In this document: positions 45,947 to 55,015 of the stretch, in pieces | How the letters are laid out: the number at the start of each line of letters is the position of its first letter | How positions within the stretch are numbered: the first letter of the stretch is position 1 | Assembly: GCF_003259895.1 (NCBI RefSeq) | Contig: NZ_QLME01000007.1 | Span: 54,482 to 118,481, forward strand | Direction of reading: 5' to 3' | DNA length: 64,000 nucleotides | Source: Halanaerobium saccharolyticum | Lineage (GTDB): Bacteria; Bacillota; Halanaerobiia; Halanaerobiales; Halanaerobiaceae | Notes under the pieces: generated by a model | Told to the model about the DNA's origin: nothing | Database searches by the model: none | Seen by the model: only the letters and a program-made list of their open reading frames with translations | Program-made: the position numbers and the translations under genes

Positions 45947-46906
45947 TTAGCCTCCAATCTGAGACATATTTCTGCTGTAATTTTGATTTTCAAAATTAAG
46001 ATTATGACAGACAGGTTTGAGTTTAAGCGCTTTTTTATAAGCAGTTTTAATATCTTTTTTGCTCATCCCTGTAATTTTTATTTCCTGATTAGCTGCCAGA
46101 CAGGGTTTAAATTTACCATCTGCAGTCAGGCGCAGACGATTACAGCTGCTGCAAAAATGTTCGCTCATAGCTGAAATAAAACCAATAGTTCCCTCTGCTC
46201 CCTGCAGTTTAAAATAATTAGCAGGACCGTTCCCAATACTGACAGCTGGCAGCAGATCAAATCTTGCCCGAATTAAATGTTTAATTTCACTGCTGCTGAT
46301 AAATTTTTCCGCCTCAGCTTCTCCACCAAGAGGCATATATTCTATAAATCTGACGCTTAGCTTTTTACGCCTGCTTAATTCAACAAAATCAAATAATTCA
46401 TCATCATTGATTCCCTTCATAATCACAACATTCAGTTTAACAGGATCCAGCCCGACATTTAGTGCAGCACTGATTCCTTTTAGAACTTCAGTCAAGTTGT
46501 CCCTGCGGCTAATTTCCTTGAATTTTTCAGGATCAAGAGTATCCAGACTAATATTAATACGCTGCAGTCCGGCTTCTTTTAATTTTTTAGCCTTTCCGGC
46601 AAGCAAAACGGCATTTGAAGTCATCGAGATATCCTCTAATTCAAGCTTTTTTAGATGTGAAATAAAATCTTCTACCCCCAGTCTGACTAAAGGCTCACCA
46701 CCTGTGATTCTGACCTTTTTAATACCCATTTCCATACCAGTTTCAACTATTTTCAAAATTTCTTCATAACTTAAAATCTCCTGATGATTTTTGCTTTCTA
46801 CCCCTTCTGCCGGCATACAGTAGCGGCAGCGGAGGTTGCAGCGGTCAGTTATTGAAATTCTAAGATAATCTATTTCTCTGCCCAGCTGATCATTTAAGTT
46901 CTGCAT
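45947..46906 (-). CDS. moaA: GTP 3',8-cyclase (MoaA)
   Basis: Radical SAM enzyme of 319 residues that starts cofactor synthesis from GTP. The N-terminal cluster site is CNLRCRYC (SITDRCNLRCRYCMPAEG), the C-terminal substrate-cluster cysteines are CSSCNRLRLTADGKFKPC, and the protein ends with the GG dipeptide needed for activity. GGAGG precedes the start. Confidence 0.97.
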   Translation of the reverse strand: MQNLNDQLGREIDYLRISITDRCNLRCRYCMPAEGVESKNHQEILSYEEILKIVETGMEMGIKKVRITGGEPLVRLGVEDFISHLKKLELEDISMTSNAVLLAGKAKKLKEAGLQRINISLDTLDPEKFKEISRRDNLTEVLKGISAALNVGLDPVKLNVVIMKGINDDELFDFVELSRRKKLSVRFIEYMPLGGEAEAEKFISSSEIKHLIRARFDLLPAVSIGNGPANYFKLQGAEGTIGFISAMSEHFCSSCNRLRLTADGKFKPCLAANQEIKITGMSKKDIKTAYKKALKLKPVCHNLNFENQNYSRNMSQIGG

Positions 46907-46920
46907 TTTGTGGCCTCCAT

Positions 46921-48834
46921 TTATAAATCAAGGATTCTAATTTTACCAGTATCTCGGCACTTATAACCACCCAATTTTTCAATTTTATTTTTTATATCTT
47001 CTTTATTTATTAGCTCAATTAAATTTTGAATCCGGGAATCTTCTAAGATATCTTCTTTAAAAATCAGATCATATTTTTCTTCTGCCAGCGGTAAAAAATC
47101 AACATCCATTACCTCTGTAGCAGCTCTAATTCCTAAAGCAGCATCTGCTGAACCCCTGCCAACAGCAGCAGCGGCAGCTATATGGGTAAATTCTTCTTTT
47201 TCATAGCCTGTTATCTGTTCTGACTCTATATTATTTTGAGACAGTAAATAGTCAAATAAAACACGAGTCCCAGCTCCGCGCTGTCTGTTAATATAATTGA
47301 TTTCTTTTTTGGCCAAATCATTTATTTTTTTTATGTTTTTAGGATTCCCTTTTTTGAGATATAAACCCTGTTCTCGATGGACTAAATTGAGCACTACTAA
47401 TTTCTGCCCCTTAAAAAATCTTTTTAAATATGAAATATTGTATTCACCGGTTTCTGGATCAAGCAGATGTGCTCCTGCCAGATGAGATTCTCCCCGCCTG
47501 AGAGATGTTAAACCTGCCATCGAACCAACTGTCTGTAGTTTTAAATCAAAATCATAATTTCTTTTAGAAATTTCATTTCTAATCAAATCCAGACTCAGAT
47601 CATGACTGCCAATTAAAAGTAAATTATTTTGCAGCTTATTTTTATCATTTAAAAGAATTACCGGCGCTTTATCTCCAGGATGAAGTCCTTCTTTATTATC
47701 TGGGATTCGCATAATTCCATCAGCCTTAACCATTGATTCCATTGCCGAAGAACCTCTTTTTAATGGTACCGCAGTATATTGATTGTCAGCATCGGCAATT
47801 AAATTAACCCGCAAAAATTCTTCTAAACCAATATCCGAAGGTACTTTTCTTTTTACCACTGCCTCAATCTGATTAAATTCTGGGGCTGACACTCCCTGCA
47901 GTTGATAAATTAATTCTCGAATAAATAATTGGTTATCAAGCCAGGCAGAAAGCGGATAACCCGGTAATCCAAAGACAGGTTTTTTCTCTACTTCAGCTGC
48001 AATAAGAGGCTTGCCGGGCATAATGTTTACCCCATGAAATAAAATCTTTCCCCTGTTTTTGATTATTTCTATTGTATAATCTCCTCTTCCAGCTGAGGAA
48101 CCCGAAAGAACAATAACCATCTCACTTTCTTTTACTGCTTCTGTAAATGCTTTTGTTATTAACTCTTTTTTGTCAGGAATAATCCCTGTTATTTTAACTT
48201 CTGCCCCCCATTTTTTGAGAGCGGAACTTACCATCTGAGAATTAAATTCTACTAACTCTCCTTTTTGAGGAGTGCTTTCTGCCGTAATTAATTCATCCCC
48301 TGTGGGAATAATAGTAACCAGTGGTTTCTTATAAACCTCAACTTCTGTTACTCCTGCCTCCAGCAGTGCTCCCAGATCATAATCTTTCAGCCTATGAGTT
48401 GCAGTAGCCAGAAGATTTCCTTTAACTGCACTTTCTCCAATAGAACGAATATGATTCCAGGGAGGGACCCCTTTTTCTATAGAATATGTATTTTTATCAA
48501 TCTGATTTACCGCTTCAATTTTAATGACAGCATTAAACTGCTCGGGAATCGGATCACCTGTATCTACAGGTACTGCCTCCCTACCAATTTTTAATTGAAC
48601 TGGTTTTCTCTCACTGGCTCCTGCAGTCAGCTGAGACTTTACTGCAATTCCATCCATTGCTGAAGCATAATAATCTGGAGCTGAGCGTTGGGCTTTAATT
48701 CCACTAACAGTAATTCTCCCCTCTGCTTCAGAAGTTTTAATCTTTTCAGTTTCAGTTCTTAAGTTTTTAAAGCTTTCTTTTAATTTATTTAAAGCAGCAG
48801 TCAGTGATATTTTATCTAAGTATTTTTTAACCAT
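46921..48834 (-). CDS. MoeA fused to a periplasmic-binding-like (LysR-substrate-like) domain
   Basis: About 637 residues. Residues 1-400 are a MoeA with DYYASAMDGIAV, PTGDELI, VLSGSSAGRGDYT and PGKPLIAA. From about 410 to the end runs a PBP-like domain (LLLIGSHDLSLDLIRNEI, SHLAGAHLLDPETGEYN, INRQRGAGTRVLFDYLL), the form found in anaerobes with two moeA genes. The domain may bind molybdate or tungstate, or act as a sensor (inference). The ATG at 48834 has AAAGGAA upstream. It precedes a second, plain moeA. Confidence 0.93.
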   Translation of the reverse strand: MVKKYLDKISLTAALNKLKESFKNLRTETEKIKTSEAEGRITVSGIKAQRSAPDYYASAMDGIAVKSQLTAGASERKPVQLKIGREAVPVDTGDPIPEQFNAVIKIEAVNQIDKNTYSIEKGVPPWNHIRSIGESAVKGNLLATATHRLKDYDLGALLEAGVTEVEVYKKPLVTIIPTGDELITAESTPQKGELVEFNSQMVSSALKKWGAEVKITGIIPDKKELITKAFTEAVKESEMVIVLSGSSAGRGDYTIEIIKNRGKILFHGVNIMPGKPLIAAEVEKKPVFGLPGYPLSAWLDNQLFIRELIYQLQGVSAPEFNQIEAVVKRKVPSDIGLEEFLRVNLIADADNQYTAVPLKRGSSAMESMVKADGIMRIPDNKEGLHPGDKAPVILLNDKNKLQNNLLLIGSHDLSLDLIRNEISKRNYDFDLKLQTVGSMAGLTSLRRGESHLAGAHLLDPETGEYNISYLKRFFKGQKLVVLNLVHREQGLYLKKGNPKNIKKINDLAKKEINYINRQRGAGTRVLFDYLLSQNNIESEQITGYEKEEFTHIAAAAAVGRGSADAALGIRAATEVMDVDFLPLAEEKYDLIFKEDILEDSRIQNLIELINKEDIKNKIEKLGGYKCRDTGKIRILDL

Positions 48835-48887
48835 AGTTTGATTCCTTTCCTTAAACATTTACTGTATTCTGATACTTTGTTAAAAAT

Positions 48888-50141
48888 CTACTCTATTAGG
48901 GTCAATTCAACTATTTCGCCTTTTTCTTTACCTTCCTGATTTCTGGGAATTCTAAGTACTGCATCTCCATAGGCTAAATTTGTAATTAAACTTGACTTAC
49001 CCAGAAGCGGCTCAGCCATTAATTTATCATTTTTTTTACAAATTTTAACTGGAATATATTCTTCTCTACCTTTATCCGAGATTAGGCTTCTTGTTAACTC
49101 GGCTTTGATTAAATATTTATTATTTGAAGTTCCAATTGCAGCTGCTTTTTTTTCTCCATTTAAGACTCTTACAATCTCAGCAACTAAAACATTATTAACT
49201 GTCCAGGCAGATGCGGGATGGCCGGGAAGACCCATAACTATTGTTCCCTCTATTATTGCTAAAATTGTCGGCTTACCCGGCTTAATTGCCAGTCCATGTA
49301 ACAGTACTCCTGGTTCACCTAAGGAATTAAGCAGATCAATTGTCATATCTTTAATTCCAACTGAACTTCCCCCTGAAATTAATATCAGATCCTGATCGAG
49401 TTCATTTTTTACAGCTGCTTTTAAACTTTCAAATTTATCTTCTATAATCCCCACTTTTTTTGCCTGAGCTCCTATTTTATTTAAATAAGAAGTTATAGAA
49501 TAACTGTTAATATCTCTGATTTCTCCTGGTTTAGCTTCTGCCCCGGCCGGAATTAGTTCATCACCAGTGGAAATAACTGAAACCTTGGCCCTCACAGCCC
49601 CTTTAAACTCTGTGATACCAAGGCCAGCTAAAGCTCCAATATCTCGGGCCATAATTTTATGTCCTTTTTTAAATAATAGTTCTCCTGCAGCTATATCCTC
49701 TGCTTTCTGGACCAGATTTTCTCCTGCCGCCAGTGATTTAAAGCTCTCAATTGTATTATCCTCAATTTTCTCCGTATCTTCAATCATTAAAACAGAATCA
49801 GCTCCTGCTGGAAGCATTCCTCCGGTCGGAATCGCTGCTGCCTGACCGCTTTTAAGTTCAAGCTCAGTACTCTCTCCCATTTCCACACTCCCTATTATCT
49901 CAAAATATGTGGGCATAGAAGCAGAAGCTCCTGCTGTATCTGATGCTTTAACTGCATAGCCGTCAACTGTAGAACGGCTAAATGGCGGTAAATCAACTGG
50001 AGAATAAAGATCTTCTGCTAAAATTCGACCTAAAGCATTATCCAGATTTAATTTTTCTGTAGTTAATATTTTATCATCTAAAAAAAATTTAATTTCCTGC
50101 CAGAATTTTTCTGGTGGATTTAATTCTAAAAACTCTCTCAT
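48888..50141 (-). CDS. moeA: Molybdopterin molybdenumtransferase (MoeA)
   Basis: About 417 residues. It has LPPFSRSTVDGYAVKASDT, AAIPTGGMLPAGAD, ISTGDELIPAG, LISGGSSVGIKDMT and PGKPTILA, the standard MoeA motifs. It inserts molybdate (or tungstate) into adenylylated molybdopterin. A second MoeA, fused to a binding domain, is next in the operon; in anaerobes paired MoeA proteins are sometimes thought to serve Mo and W separately. The ATG at 50141 is chosen over an upstream frame start at 50183. First gene of the cluster. Confidence 0.95.
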   Translation of the reverse strand: MREFLELNPPEKFWQEIKFFLDDKILTTEKLNLDNALGRILAEDLYSPVDLPPFSRSTVDGYAVKASDTAGASASMPTYFEIIGSVEMGESTELELKSGQAAAIPTGGMLPAGADSVLMIEDTEKIEDNTIESFKSLAAGENLVQKAEDIAAGELLFKKGHKIMARDIGALAGLGITEFKGAVRAKVSVISTGDELIPAGAEAKPGEIRDINSYSITSYLNKIGAQAKKVGIIEDKFESLKAAVKNELDQDLILISGGSSVGIKDMTIDLLNSLGEPGVLLHGLAIKPGKPTILAIIEGTIVMGLPGHPASAWTVNNVLVAEIVRVLNGEKKAAAIGTSNNKYLIKAELTRSLISDKGREEYIPVKICKKNDKLMAEPLLGKSSLITNLAYGDAVLRIPRNQEGKEKGEIVELTLIE

Positions 50142-50254
50142 ATTATATTCTTCATCCCTTCCAACTAATATAAAAATATTCAAAAAATTTATCTTCTCTA
50201 TATAAAATTAATTCTAGTTAAAAGCTACAAATCCTTTTTTAAAAAGGTAAATAA

Positions 50255-50333
50255 GTACCGGGTACTTAGAAATAATTACCATTAAGAAGAAGCTGATTTT
50301 ATCATTTGGTAAATATATCCAAGTACCCGGTAC
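50255..50333. repeat. REP-like palindrome C (right boundary of the Moco cluster)
   Basis: GTACCGGGTACTT (50255-50267) and AAGTACCCGGTAC (50321-50333) form a perfect 13-bp inverted repeat spanning 79 bp, with GGTAAAT-type bases inside as in palindrome B. It lies between moeA (start of the cofactor cluster) and the valS stop. Confidence 0.85.
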
Positions 50334-50342
50334 CATTAAACA

Positions 50343-52997
50343 TTATTCAGCTAATTCTTTTTTTCTTTCAATTAACTTTTCTTTCTTTTCTTTGTATTCC
50401 TTGAGCTTTTGTCTTTCTCCTTCCACTAAATCCTGAGGTGCATTGTTAATAAAACCCTCATTCTTTAATTTACCTTCTGCTCTTTTGATTTCAAATTCCA
50501 TTTCTTCAATTTCTTTTTCCATTCTTTCAATCTCTTTATCAAGATCAATCATTCCCTCAAGCGGCAAAATAACTTCTACTTCTTTAACAATTGAAGTTGA
50601 AACTTTATCAGGACGCTCAAGCTCATCTCCACCAATTTTTAATTCTTTAATCCGGGCCAGGTTTTCTATATATTCTCTACCCTCTTCCAGTATCTCTTTC
50701 TTAACCTCTGGTGCAGAAAGAAGTGCTTTTATTCTGCGTCCAGGATTCACCTTCATTTCATTTCTAATATTTCTAACTACTTTAATAACATTCATCACCA
50801 GATCCATTTTTGCCTCAGCCTCAGGATTCAAGCCGCTTTCTTCTTTCTCTGGATACTGAGCTCTCATAATTGTTCCTTCAGTTCCAGGAAGTTTTTGCCA
50901 GATTTCCTCTGTAATAAAAGGCATTACAGGATGTAATAATCTGAGCAAACTTTCCAGAGTATTAAGAGCATAATATTGAGCTGTCAGTTTTGCCTGTGGA
51001 TCTTCATCCTGATATAGTCGGGCTTTTAATAGTTCAATATACCAGTCACAGAATTCATTCCAGATAAAATCATATAAAGAACTGGACATTTCTCCAAAAT
51101 TATATCTCTCCAGAGCATCATCAATTTCACCAGCTACAGTATTTAAACGACTCTGCATCCAGTTATCAGCCAGAGTTGGCTTTAAATTAGCTTCGTCAAC
51201 CGAATCCAGCTCAAAATCTTCTAAGTTCATCAGTACAAAACGGGAAGCATTCCAGATCTTATTGGCAAAGTTACGGCTGGCTTCAAGCCTTTCTTCTCTA
51301 AAACGCATATCATTACCGGGAGTATTACCTGTAATTAAAGTAAAGCGCAGTGCATCTGCACCAAATTGATCTATAATATCTAGAGGATCAATTCCATTAC
51401 CCAGAGATTTACTCATCTTTCTCCCCTGAGCATCACGGATCAAACCGTGAATATAGATATCTGAGAAAGGTTTTTCATCCTGGAATTTAAGCCCCATAAA
51501 GATCATCCGGGCCACCCAGAAGAAAATTATATCTCTACCAGTTACTAAAACATCAGTCGGATAAAAACTCTCTAAATCAGCAGTGTCTTCCGGCCAGCCT
51601 AAGGTTGAAAAGGGCCAGAGAGCAGAAGAAAACCAGGTATCTAATACATCTTCATCCTGATGCAAATTATTACTCTCACAATTGGGACAGCTTTCTGGTT
51701 CCTCTTTACTTACTATTACCTCATCACAGTCATCACAGTAATAGACCGGAATCCGGTGTCCCCACCAGAGCTGGCGGGAAATACACCAGTCACGAATATT
51801 ATTCATCCAGTTCATATATACTTTTGAAAAACGGTCTGGTACAAAATTGATATCACTCTCTTCTACTGCCTCAATCGCCGGTTCTGCCAGCGGCTGCATT
51901 TTAACAAACCACTGTTTGGAGATTAAAGGTTCAATTACTGTATCACAGCGATAACACTCTCCCACATTGTGCATATGATCTTCAATTTTAAGCAGCAAAC
52001 CTTCTTCTTTAAGATCCTCAATCACCTTTTTACGGGCCTGATAACGATCCATTCCTGCATACTTTTCTCCAGCCGCTTCTGTCATCTCAGCATTTTCGTC
52101 AATTACAGTTACAATTTCTAAGTCATTGCGGCGTCCAATCTCAAAGTCATTTGGGTCATGAGCAGGTGTAACCTTAACCATTCCGGTTCCAAATTCACTA
52201 TCTACATATTCATCAGCTATTATTTCAATTTCACGATTAACTAAAGGTACGATAACCTTTTCTCCAACCAGATCTTTGTAGCGCTCATCAGAAGGATGAA
52301 CAGCAATCGCAGTATCTCCAAGCATTGTCTCCGGTCGAGTAGTAGCTATAGTGATATGTCCTTCTCTGTCTTTAAATGGATATTTATAGTGATAAAACTT
52401 ACCCTCAGTTTCCTGATGTTCAACTTCAATGTCGCTTAAGGTTGTGTGACAGCTCGGACACCAGTTAACAATATAATCTCCCTGGTAAATTAAACCTTCT
52501 TCGTATAATTTAATAAATACTTCTTCTACTGCATCTGAACAACCTTCATCAAGAGTAAATCTCTCCCGGGACCAGTCACAGGAAGATCCCATCTTTTTAA
52601 GCTGGTTAGTGATCCTGGTTCCATATTCTTCTTTCCATTCCCAGGCTTTTTCTAAGAACTCTTCTCTTGTTATGTCCTCTTTTTCAAGACCCTCACTCCG
52701 CAGTTTATCTACAACTTTAACCTCAGTTGCAATACTGGCATGATCAGTTCCGGGAAGCCATAAAGAACGATAACCCTGCATTCTCTTCCAGCGGGTTAAA
52801 ATATCCTGTAAGGTATTATCCAGAGCATGTCCCATATGTAGCTGACCTGTAATATTTGGGGGAGGCATTACTATACTAAAAGTCCCCTTCTCATCTTCTC
52901 TTTTCTCTCTCGGTGCAAAATAATCGTTTTCCAGCCAGTAATCATACCACTTATCTTCGGTTTTGGCCGGATCATAAGTTTTTTCTAAATTTTCCAT
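50343..52997 (-). CDS. valS: Valyl-tRNA synthetase
   Basis: Class I synthetase of 884 residues. The HIGH motif is GQLHMGHALDNTL and KMSKS is GRKMSKSLGNGI; the editing domain has TTRPETMLGDTAIAVHP, and the C-terminal arm is a coiled coil. The DEIL-type WWGHRIPVYYC and ISRQLWWGH motifs fit ValS. The ATG at 52997 has GGAGGG upstream. Expression is controlled by a T-box leader with a GUC specifier, and an unusual tandem repeat lies between leader and gene. Confidence 0.98.
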   Translation of the reverse strand: MENLEKTYDPAKTEDKWYDYWLENDYFAPREKREDEKGTFSIVMPPPNITGQLHMGHALDNTLQDILTRWKRMQGYRSLWLPGTDHASIATEVKVVDKLRSEGLEKEDITREEFLEKAWEWKEEYGTRITNQLKKMGSSCDWSRERFTLDEGCSDAVEEVFIKLYEEGLIYQGDYIVNWCPSCHTTLSDIEVEHQETEGKFYHYKYPFKDREGHITIATTRPETMLGDTAIAVHPSDERYKDLVGEKVIVPLVNREIEIIADEYVDSEFGTGMVKVTPAHDPNDFEIGRRNDLEIVTVIDENAEMTEAAGEKYAGMDRYQARKKVIEDLKEEGLLLKIEDHMHNVGECYRCDTVIEPLISKQWFVKMQPLAEPAIEAVEESDINFVPDRFSKVYMNWMNNIRDWCISRQLWWGHRIPVYYCDDCDEVIVSKEEPESCPNCESNNLHQDEDVLDTWFSSALWPFSTLGWPEDTADLESFYPTDVLVTGRDIIFFWVARMIFMGLKFQDEKPFSDIYIHGLIRDAQGRKMSKSLGNGIDPLDIIDQFGADALRFTLITGNTPGNDMRFREERLEASRNFANKIWNASRFVLMNLEDFELDSVDEANLKPTLADNWMQSRLNTVAGEIDDALERYNFGEMSSSLYDFIWNEFCDWYIELLKARLYQDEDPQAKLTAQYYALNTLESLLRLLHPVMPFITEEIWQKLPGTEGTIMRAQYPEKEESGLNPEAEAKMDLVMNVIKVVRNIRNEMKVNPGRRIKALLSAPEVKKEILEEGREYIENLARIKELKIGGDELERPDKVSTSIVKEVEVILPLEGMIDLDKEIERMEKEIEEMEFEIKRAEGKLKNEGFINNAPQDLVEGERQKLKEYKEKKEKLIERKKELAE

Positions 52998-53018
52998 ATT
53001 AATTCCCTCCGTTTCACT

Positions 53019-53175
53019 AACTTTTCATTATAAGGCGCATGGTCAAGTTAGTATTAAGGCATCGAGCCTGTCACTCTAACTTTTCATTATAAGGCGCATG
53101 GTCAAGTTAGTATTAAGGCATCGAGCCTGTCACTCTAACTTTTCATTATAAGACGCATGATCAAGTTAGTATTAA
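53019..53175 (-). repeat. 59-bp tandem repeat in the valS leader, about 2.7 copies
   Basis: Copies at 53019-53077 and 53078-53136 are identical over all 59 bp; a third at 53137-53175 covers 39 bp with two substitutions. Each unit has a CTAACTT/AAGTTAG inverted repeat around a 20-nt loop and an AGGC/GCCT pair. It lies between the T-box terminator and the valS start, so it is part of the readthrough message. Confidence 0.95.
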
Positions 53176-53183
53176 TTTTTTAA

Positions 53184-53455
53184 AAACAAAAAAGCTCTCT
53201 CATCCGGTTAAGGACGAAAGAGCATTAAATTCGCGGTACCACCTTAGTTCTTCCTGTTTTGATCCAGAAAGCTCTCATTTATTAACGACTGCTGTGCCGT
53301 TACTAATTACTCTCAGAAATAAATCTGTTTCATCAGTAAAACTCTGAGGCGACTTCATTTTCCATCACTGTCGGAATCTTACAGCCGCTGGATTCCGTTC
53401 TCTTTCAGCTTCAGGTAAATTACTACTTCTCATCTTAGTTTTTAATTATTCAGCT
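53184..53455 (-). ncRNA. T-box leader of valS (GUC specifier)
   Basis: The T-box sequence TGGTACCGCGA is at 53241-53231 (minus). The terminator is GCTCTTTCGTCC/GGATGAGAGAGC (53223-53194) followed by a T-run. Upstream, Stem I contains GAGAAGTAGTA and an AGAGAACGG apical part; on its 3' side GAAGTCGCC carries a GTC valine codon (53353-53351) as the likely specifier, followed by a purine. Uncharged tRNA-Val would stabilise the antiterminator and allow valS transcription. Confidence 0.9.
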
Positions 53456-53464
53456 ATCGTTATT

Positions 53465-53494
53465 ATAATATCTTATTTGACAGTCCGCTGTCAA
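53465..53494 (-). promoter_or_regulatory. Promoter of the valS T-box transcript
   Basis: On the minus strand, perfect TTGACA (53494-53489) and TATTAT (53470-53465), spacing 18 bp; TATAAT at 53467-53462 is an alternative. The -35 box is in a TTGACAG-N4-CTGTCAA inverted repeat. Confidence 0.65.
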
Positions 53495-53554
53495 GAGCTA
53501 AATTATTATTGAAATCAAATCAGAATTAATTAAAATCCTGTCCTAATCTAAAAT

Positions 53555-55015
53555 CTAATTGTCAATTACCTCAACTTCTACTCCGGCTTCTTTAAACTGG
53601 GGCAGAATTTTTTCTTTGGGCCCAACTATAACTGTAAATAAGATTTCTGGATATAAATCCTCTGCAAAAATTCTCTGAACTTCTTCAACCTCAAGTCCAT
53701 TATATTGTTTAACGAAATTGTTTAAATAATTATCTGAATGGTTATAAAATTCCTTCTGATAAACAATTTCATCTAAAACATCTATCTGATGCTGATAGGC
53801 TTTTGGAAAAACTGCATTATAATAATTAATATTTTCAAAAAGTTCTTCCTCCTTAAAAGGTTTTTCTCTATTTTGGATTTTCAGCATCTCATCTTTAACA
53901 GCTTCCATTCCAGCCAGTGCTTTTTCTGGTTCCAGACTCAGATTAATAAAGTAGGCTCCACCATAATCATGATAGCGGGTCTGGGCATTAATTCCATAAA
54001 CATAACCTTTATCACTGCGCAGACTTTCCATTAAGCGGCTGTTAAAAGAGCCACTACCAAATATTCTATTTCCCATCATAAAAGGAATTCTTTTTGGATA
54101 TTTGCTGGTATAAAAATTATATCCCATTCTCATATTTGCCTGGGTAGCATCAGCCTTATTGACAACTATAATTTTCTGATGGATCTCGGGGTCAATATTT
54201 ACATAATTTTTACTTAAATTATCTTTGCTATTTTTCCAGTTAGAAAAATTATTTCTCAGCTTCTTTTCTATACTTTCAACTTCAAAATCTCCACTGATGG
54301 CAATTACAATGTCTTCTGGATTAATAACATTTTGATAAAAATTATTCACTTGTTCTGAATCAACCTGATCCAAGAAATCAAGAATTAAATTGTAATTATA
54401 ATTATAGCCATAGGGATGAGCTCCATAAATATTTTTGAAAAAATGCATATTTAAAAGAGCAGAATCATCATAAAACTGCTGTCTGTAAAGCTGCTGGTAT
54501 TCTTTGACGGTTCTCTCAAAATGATTCCCTTCAAATTTAGGCCGTCTCAATACTTCTGCCAGCAGTGAGATGAGCTCACTGCTTTCGGTGTTCAATGAAT
54601 TTCCACTAATAGAAATTCGATCTGAGGCAGTTCCCAGATTTAAGGACAAGGCATTAACCTCCTTAAAAACAGACAGCTCACTTTCCCCATAATTTTCTGT
54701 TGCTAAAAGCATAATTTCTGTCATCAAAGAAGTTATCCCGGCATTATTTTTACTTTCATTTATTTTACCACCATCTATATAACCTCTAATTTCAAAAATT
54801 GGCAGGCTTTTATCCTGAGCTAAATAAAATCTCATTCCATTATCCAATTCTAAAATTTCATAATCAGGTACTTCAATCTCTGGTTTTTCGTTTACTACAT
54901 CTGCCAGTTCTCTAAAAAATTCTGGGCTGAAATTCTGCGGCCTGGCAGAAACACTTAAACTTAGTGCAAGTACTATAATTAAGGTATAAATTATAATTTT
55001 GTTAATATTTTTCAC
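53555..55015 (-). CDS. M16 family peptidase-like protein, non-catalytic subunit
   Basis: 486 residues with an N-terminal signal peptide (about 1-24, ending SVSA). The two M16 halves are recognisable (LDNGMRFYLAQDKSLPIFEIRGYIDGG; RIFGSGSFNSRLMESLRSDKG), but at the position of the zinc motif HxxEH it reads NNAGITSLMTEIMLL, so the metal site is lost. Such proteins pair with an active M16 partner. The neighbouring gene overlaps by 4 bp and supplies the intact motif. Probably exported. Confidence 0.92.
   Translation of the reverse strand: MKNINKIIIYTLIIVLALSLSVSARPQNFSPEFFRELADVVNEKPEIEVPDYEILELDNGMRFYLAQDKSLPIFEIRGYIDGGKINESKNNAGITSLMTEIMLLATENYGESELSVFKEVNALSLNLGTASDRISISGNSLNTESSELISLLAEVLRRPKFEGNHFERTVKEYQQLYRQQFYDDSALLNMHFFKNIYGAHPYGYNYNYNLILDFLDQVDSEQVNNFYQNVINPEDIVIAISGDFEVESIEKKLRNNFSNWKNSKDNLSKNYVNIDPEIHQKIIVVNKADATQANMRMGYNFYTSKYPKRIPFMMGNRIFGSGSFNSRLMESLRSDKGYVYGINAQTRYHDYGGAYFINLSLEPEKALAGMEAVKDEMLKIQNREKPFKEEELFENINYYNAVFPKAYQHQIDVLDEIVYQKEFYNHSDNYLNNFVKQYNGLEVEEVQRIFAEDLYPEILFTVIVGPKEKILPQFKEAGVEVEVIDN

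Noticed and set aside
46407..46769. 120-codon plus-strand frame opposite moaA
   Set aside because: Antisense shadow; composition mirrors the moaA codons.
50443..50859. 138-codon plus-strand frame opposite valS
   Set aside because: Antisense of the charged coiled coil of ValS; serine and isoleucine rich as expected from the opposite strand.
53137..53165. Seven-codon upstream frames (MRLIMKS) in the valS leader
   Set aside because: No ribosome binding site precedes them; kept only as a remark on the repeat.
53019..53175. 59-bp repeats read as integron attC sites (59-base elements)
   Set aside because: Length and a TAAC/GTTA flavour are suggestive, but the RYYYAAC and GTTRRRY core sites are not met, there are no cassettes between copies and no integrase in view.
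53019..53175. TTATAATG inside each repeat as promoters for valS
   Set aside because: The TTGACC upstream is only 8 bp from TATAAT, and at 17 bp the hexamer is a poor match; no convincing promoter.
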